A stretch of DNA of 64,000 nucleotides, taken from the NCBI GenBank assembly GCA_025331565.1, contig JAFREQ010000011.1, positions 14,900,001 through 14,964,000 of the forward strand, given 5' to 3'. The notes under the pieces were generated by a model that worked only from the letters and a program-made list of their open reading frames with translations, was not told where the DNA came from and made no database searches. Positions within the stretch are counted from its first letter, which is position 1. The number at the start of each line of letters is the position of its first letter. Below are positions 39,548 to 52,273 of the stretch, piece by piece. The DNA is from Holacanthus passer. Taxonomy: Eukaryota > Chordata > Actinopteri > Pomacanthidae. Position numbers and translations under genes: made by a program.

Positions 39548-40200
39548 AACAATTAGTTGTTGATTACTTGACAGTGACAGAAAATCAATCAGCAACATTT
39601 TTGATTAATTACCAATGAAAAACCAATTAATTGTTTAAGTCATTTTTAAGTAAAAATAGAAAACAATTCACAGGTTTCACCTTCTCAAATCTGTATATTT
39701 GTTTTCTTAGTCTCTGTGACAGTATATAGTATACCTTTAGGCTTTGGACTGTCAAACAATACAAGTAATCTGACATCACCTTGCGTTCTCTTCTTTCATT
39801 GTGGAGGATTTGTTGATTTTCAGAGCTAAGTTAATTGTTTGTACCAACAAGGAAACAGGGAAACACCCTGAGTGGTATTATGTCCTGCCCCATGTGAAGA
39901 AACCTCCTTTTAAATTCCCTTATGCAGAGGGGTTCAACAGCCTGGATTAAGCTTTTACAGGTTCCAGTTTCTCAAATGTGAATATTTGTCATCTTAGTCA
40001 TTATGAGAGTATATTGAATACATATGGGTTTGGGATTGAGGGGCGAACAACACAAGTAATCTTAAAATATCACTTCCAAAGGACATTTTTCGGACATCAA
40101 CTTTCTGATGTTTGTCAGACTCAACCTTTAAATTCTTAAGAAAACGATCAGCAGGTCAGATTAATGGATAATAAAAATAACAGTTAGCTTCAGCCCCATT
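39548..40200. repeat. Two fragments of the 'GATTAATC' MITE-like repeat
   Basis: Fragment 1 (39548-39775) has TTTTGATTAATTACCAATG, CAGGTTTCACCTTCTCAAAT and GGCTTTGGACTGTCAAACAA. Fragment 2 (39946-40200) has AGGTTCCAGTTTCTCAAATG, ATGGGTTTGGGATTGAGG and GATTAATGGATAATAAAAAT, ending GCTTCAGCCCC. They flank the first copy of the direct duplication at 39777-39957. Confidence 0.55.
39777..39957. repeat. Direct repeat, copy 1, upstream of trim62 coding start
   Basis: Shares with 40490-40686, in the same orientation and order, the blocks CATTGTGGAGGATTTG, AACAGGGAAACACC, AGCAGTATTAT-like and CCTTTTAAAT-like words, and TTCAACAGCCTGGAT-AAGCTTTT. The copies start about 715 bp apart and differ by substitutions and small indels. 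Confidence 0.75.
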
Positions 40201-40489
40201 TGAAAGCACTTTTACAAAAAGAGGACACAAGAGTTTAAAACCAACATAATCTAATAATGATTTTGGACAAAACCTGCAACATGTCCTAGGTTGCTCTGAC
40301 AACCTCCTACTTTCTTTTTATAGGATATATCTTAATGTCATTTCTATACATTAATATTAATTTATAGGGTCTGTTTTAATCTCATTTAATTTCGTTTTCA
40401 CAGAAATGTTATCTAGTTTCACTTCATTAGCTTCCTCCTCACCTGAGAAAGAACCTGAATGCTTTGATGCTTTTATTAAAACACTTCAC

Positions 40490-40686
40490 CTCCACCTTGC
40501 TTCATCCTTTTTCCTCTGTCATTGTGGAGGATTTGGTGATTTCCACAGCTGAAGTTAACTGTCTGCACCAACCAGCAGGCAAACAGGGAAACACCTGCAG
40601 CAGTATTATCTCCAACCCGGTGTGAGGAAGCTTCCTTTTAAATACCCTCATAAAGAAAGGTTCAACAGCCTGGATGAAGCTTTTTA
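40490..40686. repeat. Direct repeat, copy 2, upstream of trim62 coding start
   Basis: Partner of 39777-39957, slightly longer because of small insertions (for example CCAGCAGGCAAACAGG against CAAGGAAACAGG). It lies between the putative 5' exon and the first coding exon of trim62. Confidence 0.75.
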
Positions 40687-40979
40687 ATTCTGACCATCTA
40701 CCGCAAACTGTCGAGCCAACATATGTGCTGCAACTTAGCATACACGCTATTTAAATTGGCTTCCTACACCTGGATTTGTAAACAGAACCGAGCAGGACCA
40801 CGACACCACCGAGCACAACGAGAGGATGAGCCACAAAAAAGGGGCGAAACACTCATGAAATAAGCCAAATATTTAACAACGTGGATTCTGGGAAAGCGTA
40901 TGAGAAGTACAGGTGTCTGACTATGATGTTTTATACATGAAGGAATGAGGAGAAATAGAGATAAAAACCCCGAACTCAC

Positions 40980-41085
40980 CAGCTTTCGCGGCGACTTCAG
41001 CGGCTCCAATGCAAAGTGTCTTTCAGGAAGGAGAGCACCACACAGCGGCAACAGACGAGACCAACTGCGCTGAACAATGGGGGGG
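40980..41085 (-). other. trim62: Probable non-coding first exon of trim62
   Basis: On the minus strand a GC-rich stretch ends CGCGAAAGCTG followed by donor GTGAGT at 40974-40979. It lies about 1.8 kb upstream of the trim62 ATG on the correct strand, with no open frame of note. The transcription start and the matching acceptor are not fixed by sequence alone. Candidate acceptors lie just upstream of the ATG, between 39173 and 39320. It could instead belong to another transcript. Confidence 0.45.
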
Positions 41086-42267
41086 ATGTCAAACATAATA
41101 TTTACAACATAGCTACAATTCTCTCCATAAAATGGAATATAAATTGATTCATGTCAATTTAGGGATTCAAGTGATTTATTTGTCAGTGAATACGGGGCTT
41201 AAAAGGCGACAACATAAAGTTATATCTCTCTAATAATGGAGTGTCTCAAACGTCTCCCCTCATTTACACGGTCTATGCATTCTCCCTGTTAGCATCGCTG
41301 CTAAGCTACCTTGATTACAACAAACAAACATATTAAAATACACCAACAGCAACCAGATCCGTAAAATAAACTATTTTGACTTTGAATAAATTAAGTCATT
41401 GAACTGGTGTCAGAATGAACTGTTAGTGTTCACTGAAACGTTTTTAATGTGATGAGAGTGGTTTCCCCCGGCTGCAGTGTCCGTCTTCAACCAGCAGGGG
41501 TCAGTAGCGTCCGCAGGGAATATCATATTCCTCCCAGTGCAGGTGATGAGGAAGAATATATCCATTGTACATACACAGGTAGGTTTACCTATAAAACTCA
41601 TCACGCATCAAACTGATGGAGCCTCCCTTAAGAGAGTGTTGTAAAATCTGTAATGTTGTCTTGACTCCTTTGTTTAATCTGCCCTCACCTTTATGAAAGT
41701 ACACTAATAAATCACTCACATACGGGATGAAGGCCCACAGTTGAGCAGTCATAATATAAGACTGACAGAGGCCCTTCCACTGCCAAATAGATACTTTTTC
41801 TTTTGACAATAAGTATATTTTGCTCTTGCTGCTTTTAAGTAAAATTATGAATGCAGGACCTGTAACACAGTATTCTTTACATTTTGTTTACTTGTTTAGA
41901 TGAAAGAGCTAAATATGTTGCTGCCACCACTGACTACCATGTACAACATATTTAAGTATGATGTATGAAAATGTAAACAAATTAAACCATAGTCCTGTCA
42001 CACAAAATACACATTGTATATTAATTGTACAAAACTTTGTAAGTTCTAAATCTACAAATTGTATATTTTGCAACATGTATATGACATTTTTATATAGGAT
42101 CATTTGTATGCGGAGCTGCAGTTTAATAGTCTTGTAAAGATATGAAAGTTTTGATTTCAGCTCTTATTACCGTATGATGACTGCAGACTTCGCCATAATT
42201 TATACTTTTAATTTGCAACTACTTGTATTTGCTCTACATCACTGAAGGAAAAGACAATATTCACATC

Positions 42268-42273
42268 TTTATT
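42268..42273 (-). other. Candidate poly(A) signal of tnfrsf1b
   Basis: AATAAA on the minus strand, about 170 bp past the tnfrsf1b stop codon. It is a reasonable 3' end but untested. Confidence 0.45.
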
Positions 42274-42444
42274 TACAGCAAACTATATATACATATAAAT
42301 ACACAAAGTGGCAGTTGATGACTTTGATATGGAAACAGAATAAAGGTTTAAACTAGTATTGTTGTGCTCATAAAACCAAGTGCATCTTGTAGCCAGTCAA
42401 AGCAAAAATAAATGTATCTATCAGTCTTTCATGCAGGTGACTCT

Positions 42445-45400
42445 TCATGTACTGTAGCTTGAGCTCTCCTGCACTGACATCAGTGATTGTTTGCCAGCTT
42501 CTTGCTGTGGGATGCTAAAGGACTCCTCTTCTTCTCCAAAGGGGAGTTTAGAGTCTACCTGCAACAAGTCTGTGGGCATGACAGATGTGGTCCCGCCAGA
42601 CCCGTTTCCTATGTGGAAAGTGATGTTGACGTTGACGTGGGGACTGGTGGTCATGGGGCTGATGATCTGTGGGCTGGTGGGCTGAGAGGAGGACTGTGTG
42701 GGGATGCTGGTGTGGGGAGTAACAGACTCTGTGTTGGAAAGTAAAGTCATGGGTTCTGACAGAGCAGAGTGTGGGTTGTGAAGAGCGACGGTGGATTGCA
42801 AAGGGCCGATGGACTCGAAGCTGCTGCAGCCCTCTGTTCTGGTTAAAGTTTCAGTGTTGCTACTACACTGACTCTGGTCACTGCAGGCTTCACCACTCTC
42901 CAGGAGACACTGTTGTTCTGGTGAGGTTACTGTGAATGAAGTCAGCTGGGTTTCCTCCAAATAACCCTGATTAATCTGCAGTAGAAAGGCATGAAAAGGT
43001 TAAATCTCTGTATTCTGTATATTCATAGGTATTCGAGAAGAAAAGCCACTCACTTTATCGCCAGTCTCACAGTTTCCATTTGCATCTACTTTAGGATGAA
43101 GACTTGCAGCATCTGGTCAAAAAAGCAGAGGGAACATGCCATAACAGTAAGTAAAGTAGTGACGGCCATTATTTGTCAACATCAGATTATTCTGTATTTT
43201 GGTTGTAGATACAATCATAGCTTTTCCACAAAACAAGAACACGATGAATGCACTTTTTGTACAGGATACATTTACCTTTCTTCCAGATTTTTTTCCAAAT
43301 GAACAGCAGAATGATGGCAATGAAAAGAAGTGTTAGTCCAATGACACCAGCAATGACTGCAGCTAACAGAGACACAAAGAGAGAAATGTTAAAATGCTGA
43401 TTGGAACTCAGTTTTCTCATAATGACTGATTAGAAACGCAAACTCAGTTACAGTACCCAGTTTACTGTCAGATACTCTGCTCGGTGGCAGGCTTTTTGTT
43501 GCGCGGGTGAATACTGTCTGGCTGACGGACGGCGTGGAGTCTGTTGGTCCATGTGGAGCCTTGGTGTCTGAGGTCGTTGAGACTGTGCTCATCACTGTAC
43601 TCACAGTTGTGAACACACTCTCAGTGTGAGGCTCTTTTGTTGAGGTTTGAGGCCGTGGGTTGGGTATTAGAGGATCAGATTTGCACACGGTGTCTGAGGT
43701 AGCATTGCCTTTTCTAACAACAGCCCCTCCGTGACAGCTGGAGAGACAGAGAGAGAAAGAGAGGTCAAAGATCTGAGCTCCCGAAACAGCTGTATACAGA
43801 TGTGACTATTCTTTCACTCACTTTGTATGAGGCAGACAGCGGTCCGTGTAGGAGACTGTATCTGAGAATGTCCCATCAGGGCACGGCTCACACTTCACAT
43901 CTGAGTTCGCCGTCCCTGAGAATGACACCCAAACATGCTGCCATGAAACATTTCACTTTCAAACATCACATTTTATATATATGTAACATGTTCACGGACT
44001 AATTAAGTTTGACAGTAGATGCGGTTGATAAAGACATTAGAAACACTATTACGATGGATATGATGCAATTAGTCTGATTCCATAATTATTAGATAAAAAT
44101 GTTGTTAGATGGATACTCGAGTCCATACTCTTCAAACTGTAATTCTGTTCTTGACATGTCCAATTTGAAAAAATTATAAGGGACCATCATTAAAACAAGA
44201 TGGCTCATCTTACGAAGGGTTTATTCTTAAATTTCAAAATAAAATATGGGAAAATTCTATGTGTATAAACACTCAAACAGTGAAATATAAGTGCTGTACC
44301 TGGCACAGATACTCCATAACCAGCTTTGCATAGTTTGTACTTGCTACACGCTGTGCAGTATGGGCCATCAAAGTCCATGATGCAATACATCCCAGGCTGG
44401 CACCCACACTTGGACCTTGTAGTAGAGGAGCAGGTGTGGACATACTGCAGACCTTTGGCTGGTTGTATGTAAAAAAAAAAAAAAAAAACATGCTTTGCTT
44501 ACAGCCAGTCACATGTTTAAAAAAATTAAACAAGCAATAAGTAAATAATTTCAATTTTTTTTTCAAAGATTTATGGTGAAGCTACTGACTTGATTTGCAT
44601 TTGGTACAGGAGAAGCAGTTTGGAGAGTAGTTCCAGCCCTCTGAATACTGGCCTGTTGGACATGGTTCACACACAGTCTCAGTAGTTTCGGAGCATTCTT
44701 GTTTCAGTCGCTGTCCTGTTATAATATATGCATGAATGAATCAACATTCATCCACGCTTTTCGCTTTAAATGCATTTTATAGCAGCACATGGACACTGTC
44801 ATTCCACAGTTTCCAATAACAGATGAAAACATGAAAAGATAAATATCACATATTGGTCATAAATACATGCACATGCATCATTGAATACTTACTTAATTTT
44901 TAATAATGCAATTAGAAGTGTTATTTTTTTTTTCACTTGGGTGCTTGAGTGCGGCAAGAGATTGTGACTATGCAATCTAGTGCACACATTTTACAGCTAA
45001 AAGGCATTCAAACAATCACTCGCTGCTAGCATTGCTCGCTGCATAGTAAAGAAGTGGGATGCAAAACAATTAAGTCTGCACTGAGTGGGAGAGATGAGGT
45101 TAGCAGGCACATGAGATCAAATTATTGCTTGAGTGCATCGGCGGTTGTTATAGCCTGAATCTTTACAAGAACAGTGGGAAGGTGTGGGGAGGACAGATTT
45201 GATGAACACCTTCCAAAGAAAACTCACGCTGAGCACATGTCTATACTAATGTGGATATATTGAACAATGTGTCTGCGTTAATGACTATCAAGCATGCTGC
45301 ACTCCTGGTGACACACAAATCATTAACGTCATAATATGTGCTTTTCAAAACCAAAACACTTGTTGTGCCGCGTATACTACAATTGTATCCATTGTGAGTA

Positions 45401-48400
45401 GAGGTCAATTAAGTGGAAAAAAGAAAAGAAATATCTGTGAAATCCCCAATTGCTTTGTGAACAGAAGTGCACACTGTGTGATACAGTAGCTGATCTGTCC
45501 TGTTCTTTGTTGGATTTGGGGAAGTTTACACTCCAGCAACCACAGCAACATTACCCATGAACACACTGATTAGTCCTCCTTTCTCTTGTCAAATAGGGTT
45601 ATGTTCAAACAAAATGATTAGTCTGATTTTCTACTAACTGTCTCTAAGCTACAAAATACAAGAACAATTCTGTTTCTTTATGTCTTCTACATGGTTCATC
45701 CACTGACTTTTGCCTGAGACATGCAGCTTTGGCCTCAGTCTTTTAGCACTATTACATGTATGTAGCCATCAAGTGCATATTTAAGACACTTTGTCGAGTC
45801 AGCAGGGAACATTGTCTTAATGAGCTGGTTAACGACAGTTGATAAAAATCTGCTAATGACAGTTGTCGTTTCAGACAAAATCAATGGTCGCCGTAGAGTA
45901 ATGATGAGTTTGTCTTCCCCTGTGTGAAATGAGTTTTGAAAATATACCGAGAATTTCAAGCGGTAAATCTGCCGGTGTGTGTGAATTACATGTGACCTGC
46001 GGGAAGGGAATGTAATGAGCTTTGTGAACTGTCAGATGTGACCATGATAAAAAACTTCTTTGTGCCCTTCGCTGGTGCAATGTACATTTACTCAAATACT
46101 GTGTACTACTTTAAAGTACTTGTACTGTACTTGAGTATTTCCGTTTTATGCTACTTTATAGACCCGCTTTTACTCCAATACAATTCGGAGGGAAATATGT
46201 AATAAATGCACTTTTTACTCCGCTATATTTATTTAACAGCTTTAGTTACTAGTTGGCTGTTCTTACAATTTATACTTTTGCTATTGGTGTTTTAAGTATA
46301 TTTTAATGCTATTACTTATATACTTTTATTTAAGTACGATTTTGAATGCAGGACTTTTACATGCAACAAAGTATTTTTATACTGTGGTATTGCTATTATT
46401 ACTTCAGTAACAGATCTGAGTACTTCTTCCATCAATGGTGCTCTTTGGTGGACAAGTTGTTGTACTGCAATTTCTCATTACTTATTTTTTAGTACACAAA
46501 TACACAAAGCTGATATGAGCTGATATCCTGTTCCAGCTGATTTATCAGTCTGTCTCTACATTAAACAAATAATTTTCTCTCCAAACATGAAGCTGATAAT
46601 TGTCTTTAGCTACAGTAGGTGCTGTTTATCTTCTTTCACACCTTCACACCCAAGCTTTAACCAATATCTTTCACAATCTGTGTCATCAAATAGCTTTTAT
46701 ATTTCATTCTGTACTGAGACCGATATGTCTTTCAGTACAGTGTGTACTGTCATTGCTGTGTTTGCAAGACAACACTTACCAGGGCGGCATTTCTTGCAGC
46801 ACAGGTTGGTATCATCTAACAGGTACTCTGTTGTTGTGTTATGGCAGTATCCATCTGAGTCTGCCTGATAGGGCTGAGAGCAGACCTATGGCGAAGAGAG
46901 ATGAAACTTAAGAACAACTCATCTTTGGCTGCTCAGATGAGGGTAATGAAAGTATTTTCTCGTAATCCTCTGACACAAATGAGCTGCATTGAGACTGTTC
47001 AGGGCCTTGAGCTTCAAGGTGAATGTAGTAATTTTGAAAAATTTGCAGCCCACTTTTGTATCAGCCAGACATTTTTCCTTGAAATGCACCTGCTCTGAGC
47101 TAAATCATAAGCCTAAACCTTAGTCAACTAATCAGTAAAGATAGTCATTTTAAAATCTACAATTTAGTCATTGGCTGACAAACGGACAGGTTGACCAAAG
47201 ACTGGTAAAGTTTTTCACCCTCTTAAACGGGAGCTTAAAGTAGCAGCAGACCACCCACACCTGCGCCCACCTTTTCCCTTCTGGTAGTGCTGCAGACATG
47301 GTTAAACAGGCAGCCATTGTTCAGAATTTGTAGGAGGTGCAATTCACCTCCACAATATCTCTTCTCTCTGTGGGGACCTTCATAATCTTCAGGCTGTGGT
47401 CACTGCACACATGCATTCATGCAGTAACTCAGGTACAATCTCTCTCTCGCACATACATATCACACATACAGCTACTGGAGCCGCTGTGTGGTGAAGTGTC
47501 ACGACGCAGTTGCTGACACACCTGTCCTGTGAAGAGCTGAGAGTCTCTTACCACAGTGCCCTCCAATGACAAGCAAGTTAGAATATGCTGACAGCAGCAG
47601 TGTATTTCTCGTATTACAGGAAACAGAGGCGGCAACCTAGAAGCCCTTGGTTCAGAAGCAAAGACTTCTGTTGTGGTGAGATCACTGGTAACACAAGGTA
47701 TGACAATACAGATAACGCTCTGTGGAGCTTTGCATTATTATTCACTGACATTTAATCGAAGAGGACATTCTGTTTTTCCCTTTTTCCCCTGGCGGCATGC
47801 CTGAACTAACTCAACCTCTTAAACAGAAATGCACAGTGATACTGGGAGACAGTAGAAGGGGTTGCTGCATCATTTCAGGACCGAGTCTTTTAACAATGGG
47901 ACATTCAGTCCGAAACTGCATCAGATGCCAAGCAACTGAAAGCAAATATTCATACAGGTTCACCACAGCTCAACTATGCGTTAATCCTGTACAGTAAGAC
48001 TCTCGACTGTAAATGAACATTGTCAGATTTGGGACGAACCTATTAGGTATTGATACAGAAAAGGAGATTTAAGAAATGTTTTAAAAGAAGTGAGAAATTC
48101 TCCCCATGGCTCCAAGACAGGTGACAAAGTTAGCTGGACTAGAAACATGTTACATTCAAAGTTAGCACACAAAAATAAGTTTACACATTTTCAAATGCTG
48201 ATTTTCAAAGTATTAAACTTCACACTCACACCTTGAGTTAATCCTAAGCGAAACGTAAACTAACAGTTCTCATTGTGTGTAAGCAGTATGTTGGTCATCG
48301 AATGAATTCCGACACTGGCTGAGAGCCAACCTGCCCAGAGTCCCTGATAAACACCGCAAACACACTTGACAGATTTATAGACGCACACACACAAAGCATA

Positions 48401-48452
48401 CCTTGGAAGTTTGGGCATTCAGCAGAATCAGCAGTAGAAGTATGTCCTTCAT
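42445..48452 (-). CDS. tnfrsf1b: TNF receptor superfamily member 1B (TNFR2), complete
   Basis: Nine minus-strand coding exons: 48452-48402, 46885-46780, 44715-44590, 44458-44300, 43915-43822, 43737-43457, 43362-43276, 43112-43054 and 42975-42445. They total 1494 bp and encode 497 aa. All introns are GT-AG and all phases match. A short signal peptide (MKDILLLLILLNAQTSK) precedes four cysteine-rich repeats, then a Ser/Thr/Pro stalk, a membrane helix at about 273-295 and a 200-residue tail without a death domain. Repeat spacing, with CGCQPGMYC, GYGVSVPG and GNATSDTVC, is that of TNFR2 rather than TNFR1. Sequons are at NTT, NYS and NAT. The tail has SVQE (488-491), a TRAF2-type motif, and GEEE (468-471) in the position of the human SKEE motif. 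The product is a type I membrane receptor for TNF that signals through TRAF2 to NF-kB. Confidence 0.93.
46082..46436 (+). repeat. 'GTACTTTTACT' teleost repeat in tnfrsf1b intron 2
   Basis: Starts TGTACATTTACTCAAATAC, passes ACTTGAGTATTTCCGTTTTA and TTTAACAGCTTTAGTTACTAG, and ends AGATCTGAGTACTTCTTCCATC. Both ends are well preserved, although the interior is shorter than the copy I remember from other teleosts. Confidence 0.75.
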
Positions 48453-48518
48453 TGCCTCTTTAAAGCAAAATATAGAGTGTAGAGGATACAGCTACCGGTG
48501 TGTGAAGTGTACTGATCA

Positions 48519-48527
48519 TTTTATAAA
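48519..48527 (-). promoter_or_regulatory. TATA-like box of tnfrsf1b
   Basis: TTTATAAAA on the minus strand, about 70 bp upstream of the ATG, which would put transcription start near 48490. Further upstream, TTCCTTGAA (48562-48570) fits the STAT consensus TTCN3GAA. Both assignments rest on motif and position only. Confidence 0.5.
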
Positions 48528-48529
48528 GG

Positions 48530-51500
48530 CGGGACCAGCAGTCTGTGCAAACAGGAGCAATTTCCTTGAACTGAGCTGAGTATTTGGAGGAAGGAAACGA
48601 GCAGGCTGGCTCTAAACTGCGTTCGCTGATCTTATGTGAATAACCACTATGAGGTTAGACCAAGTTTAAACGAGGTTAAAAACCGATGATGTACTTCTAC
48701 ATGTGGATATCTGTGTGTATTCAGTATAAAATTACAATGACTTCATCTGTTTGACCTGTAGCTGATTAGAGGACAGATTCAGTGCCTTTAAAAAGAATTC
48801 ACACCCACTTGGAAGGTTCATGTTTTATTGTTTTGGAAGAATCAGAGTAGTTTTAATGTGACTTTTTGACACTGATGAACAAAAACAGATCTCTACAAAG
48901 TGATTTAATGTCGTGACCTGTTTCTATATGTATTCACCCCATTTAAAAGGACACGTCTAAATTGCCATCACAGCCAGGTGGTTTCAGCAGTCCCAGAAAT
49001 AATTAGTTAAATGGAAATCAACCTGTTTGTAGTCATGAGGTTTCAATCTGGAAGGTCCTTCTTTTGGTGACTCGCTATCATTGCAAAGGCTGCAGTATAT
49101 AGAAATCCCTTTAAATCCAAGGCCTAAAACTTCCCCCTTCAAGTTATTATATCATTCATAAATTAACTTAAATACTGCGAAGGATGAAAATGAAACTGGC
49201 TTATTTTTTTTTAATGCTGCTCCCTGCGTGATTCATGCCATTTGTATGAACTGGTGGGAAATGTGCAGCTCCAAATTTCTGGCAAAAAAAAGTCAACAAC
49301 CAAAACAGGAAGTGAACTCACTTAGATTTTCTCTTCTTGTTTATACAGACAGGTCCAGATGCAGTGCAGTCCCACAAAGCCCAGCATGGTGCGCCGCATC
49401 TACCGTAATAATAATTGTTTTCGTTATCGCAGAATGTGAAACAGGATGTCGATGGAATTTACAAAGGGTTCTTAAGAAGAACTGATCTGTGCTGCTGGGT
49501 TTCTGTGCTGTGGCAGGATATTGTAGCTGATCAGATTATAAAGTGTTACATATTTGTGAAGCAGAGGCCCGGGTTCAGCTCTATGTGACTGCTAATATTG
49601 GGCTTTGCTGAGGAAGGCACTGAGTTAAGACACAGGAGTTAAGTCAAACACAAAAAGGTTTAGATTATTGTAGGTGAATTAAAAAAAAACTCTCTTGTCA
49701 GTCTCCTCTTAAAATGAATGTATTTTTTTGCAGTACTAGTACCAGGTAACCGATGCCACACATCAGAGCTATTACCACCGCTTCCGACTAACCTAGTTAT
49801 ACCCATGAGAACAAGGTCGACAAAGAAAGATGTGATCTTCTTCTCTAAGCACCAAGATTCAGTTTTGAACAGGCATACCTCAAGAAATGTAAGGTCTTCT
49901 AATCTTTGTGATGTCATACTCTGAACTTTCCCTCGTGTCAGTGCCTGTTTTTAGTTGTTCAACAGGTGATTTCATAGAGATTCTGCAACTGGCTGACTAC
50001 TGTTGTTATAATGTGTCCTCTCATAATTCATTCACACTACTGTACGTGCTGAAGTCATGCCCGGATCAGTGCCCCTGTGTTCCGCTTTGTTTGTTCCTTT
50101 GTGAGACATTGACATTTCACAATAAAGTTTCCCCTCCCACATCCTCATCATGTCTCTGGTGTTCGAGTACAGCAGAGACAGTCCTGGTGCTCATTGTGGT
50201 CTTGATGCGTTTTCTCCATTATAGTACATTAATTTAATCATTTGATCCTAAGGCATTTTTTTATGTCATACCTACAAAACGTGACTAGCAGAAGTGAAAC
50301 CTGTTATAAAGGACCACAGAAGCCTTTTTTTCACGTCTGGCCTACTTTCATGTCTTGGTGCATTGATCTTAGATACTGTAACTTACTGCTGAGTAATTTC
50401 CAAAAGTAGATACAGCATAACAGTGAGGATTTGACTTGAAACTTGCTTCAGGCAGGTATGAACATACTTTCAGGCTTTATTTTTGCTGAGGTTACTTTCT
50501 TACATTCTTACTGCGTGGCAATGCAGTGCAGGTTTTCACAGCAGTCTGCTTATATCTTATATTCCCAAGCATTGACCGTGTACATCTGAAACAAGAGGCA
50601 TGATGTTTGCATTGATGTCTTATCTGTCTCAGCAAGTTTCAAATCCTGTTCCTCCATACTGTGTAAAATGGAAGCAAATGGCTGCCTGAAGGTAGAAAAC
50701 TACATTCAATTGGTAGACTTTGGAAGTGGGCTAAAACATGGAAAAGACACTGGTGTGGCCATTGTCTGAAGACTCTATTTACGAGTAAAGTAAATTCCGT
50801 TTTACCTGGTTTATCTCCCTTAGATAAATACCAATCACCTGGTCTTTCTAAAATATATCATTATGTGACTTCAGCCTCTGATCACTGCCTAGTATTGGAT
50901 TCATTTATGTAAAAACCCTCAGTAGGATGTTGTAGTTTCAAGTCAACTTTGCATCATTAGACCCGTCTGATGAAAATGAGCAGAGCAGGAAACCACAACT
51001 GAGGATTTGAAGATGGGATGATAGAATTAGCTTCAGAAGCATCATTTCCCTTAACGACTGTTTGTGGTGAAAAATCAAACGTACTATCTCAAAGATTCAT
51101 CTTACACAAAAGCTTCACTCTTGTGTCACGGCATCCCAGCTCTAAGATAAAGATCAACAGACTGCCTGCCAGATAACAGCACACAGCTGACGCTTTGCTT
51201 TGAACAAGCCGCTACAAAACATCAAAGTATCGTAGCTTCAACACACAACAAGACAACAGGAACTCAAAAAAATCAGACATATTTCTGCTGAACTTGAATA
51301 ACAACAAAATATAGGAATAAAATTACATTTTCTTTACATTGAATTCCTTCTATCTGTAATTTTTGTTGATTTTATTGAACACACCCTGATACATTTTTGT
51401 ACACTATCTAACTTCTTCAAATTCATTAGCCTGCAAGACACAAACTGGAAAAACTTAAGTGTCATAGGTGGGATCACTACAGTATTTGACATTCAGTATA

Positions 51501-52273
51501 GGTGGTTGTGGTTTCCTGTGAGTTGCAACCTCTGTACAGTACATCAGCCTCAGCCTTTGCTTCTACAGTGTTTTCAGTCCTGCATTAGGGAAGTGTCAAA
51601 AAAAGTTAAAAACAGAAGAATGTGTGAACATGGAAGCCAAAGCAAACTGCTGGAAATGCAATCTGTCGCCTGAGCAAGAGATGATTCAAAATGACTTCCT
51701 TAATGTTGAGAAATTGACAAGCAAACTCAAATTTAACCTTCGCTATGTGTTTCTAAAATGGTCTGCATCTGTTAAAGATCCTTCCTTTCCACTGTGGCGT
51801 AACATGATCTCTTGCTTCATGTCCACGAGGCTGCTGACGGTCACATGTGGAGTCTAAATCTGTTCAAACTTTAATTCAGATGAGAACAAATGAAGAACAA
51901 ATAAAATGCAACTCCTGCCAACGTGAAATATGCTGCTCTCTCAAGTAAATTATTCCTATTTCATGAAGCATGTAATCATTTTAAATCACATTATGTATAA
52001 ACATGTTAAAAACATATTAACATGTTGCATTTCATTCTCTAACCATCTACTTCAGATCAGGTACTTGCAGATGCACTCTTGGCATTTTCTGTTGAGATCA
52101 TGTTCGTTTCATATCGAAAACTCATCTTTTACAGTGTAGTGTAGCATACACATTTAACAGAGAAAGAAAACAGAATACAGATAGTTAAAATGGGCATAAA
52201 AAAATAGAGGAACTTCTACAATCACTTAAAAATAGACTTTGATGATTTGTCAGTGCAAAGGGTAAGATGAGCT
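48530..52273. other. Spacer between miip and tnfrsf1b; no gene seen
   Basis: No TNFR-type cysteine repeats or other protein similarity is visible, including where human TNFRSF8 would lie. It contains a repeat at 48778-49140 and the 3' UTR of miip next to 52273. The remainder is unremarkable AT-rich DNA. Confidence 0.6.
48778..49140. repeat. Teleost interspersed repeat ('AAGTATTCACCCCCTTGG' type)
   Basis: Contains AAAAAGAATTCACACCCACT then TGGAAGGTTCATGTTTTATTG, TATGTATTCACCCCATTTA and GCCATCACAGCCAGGTGG, words of a DNA-element-derived repeat known from fish. It is non-coding. Confidence 0.55.

Noticed and set aside
42487..42744. Plus-strand frames of 85 and 64 codons
   Set aside because: Antisense shadows of the last tnfrsf1b exon.
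49908..50237. Cys-rich 109-codon frame considered as a TNFRSF8 remnant
   Set aside because: The cysteine spacing does not fit TNFR repeats and there are no flanking splice sites.
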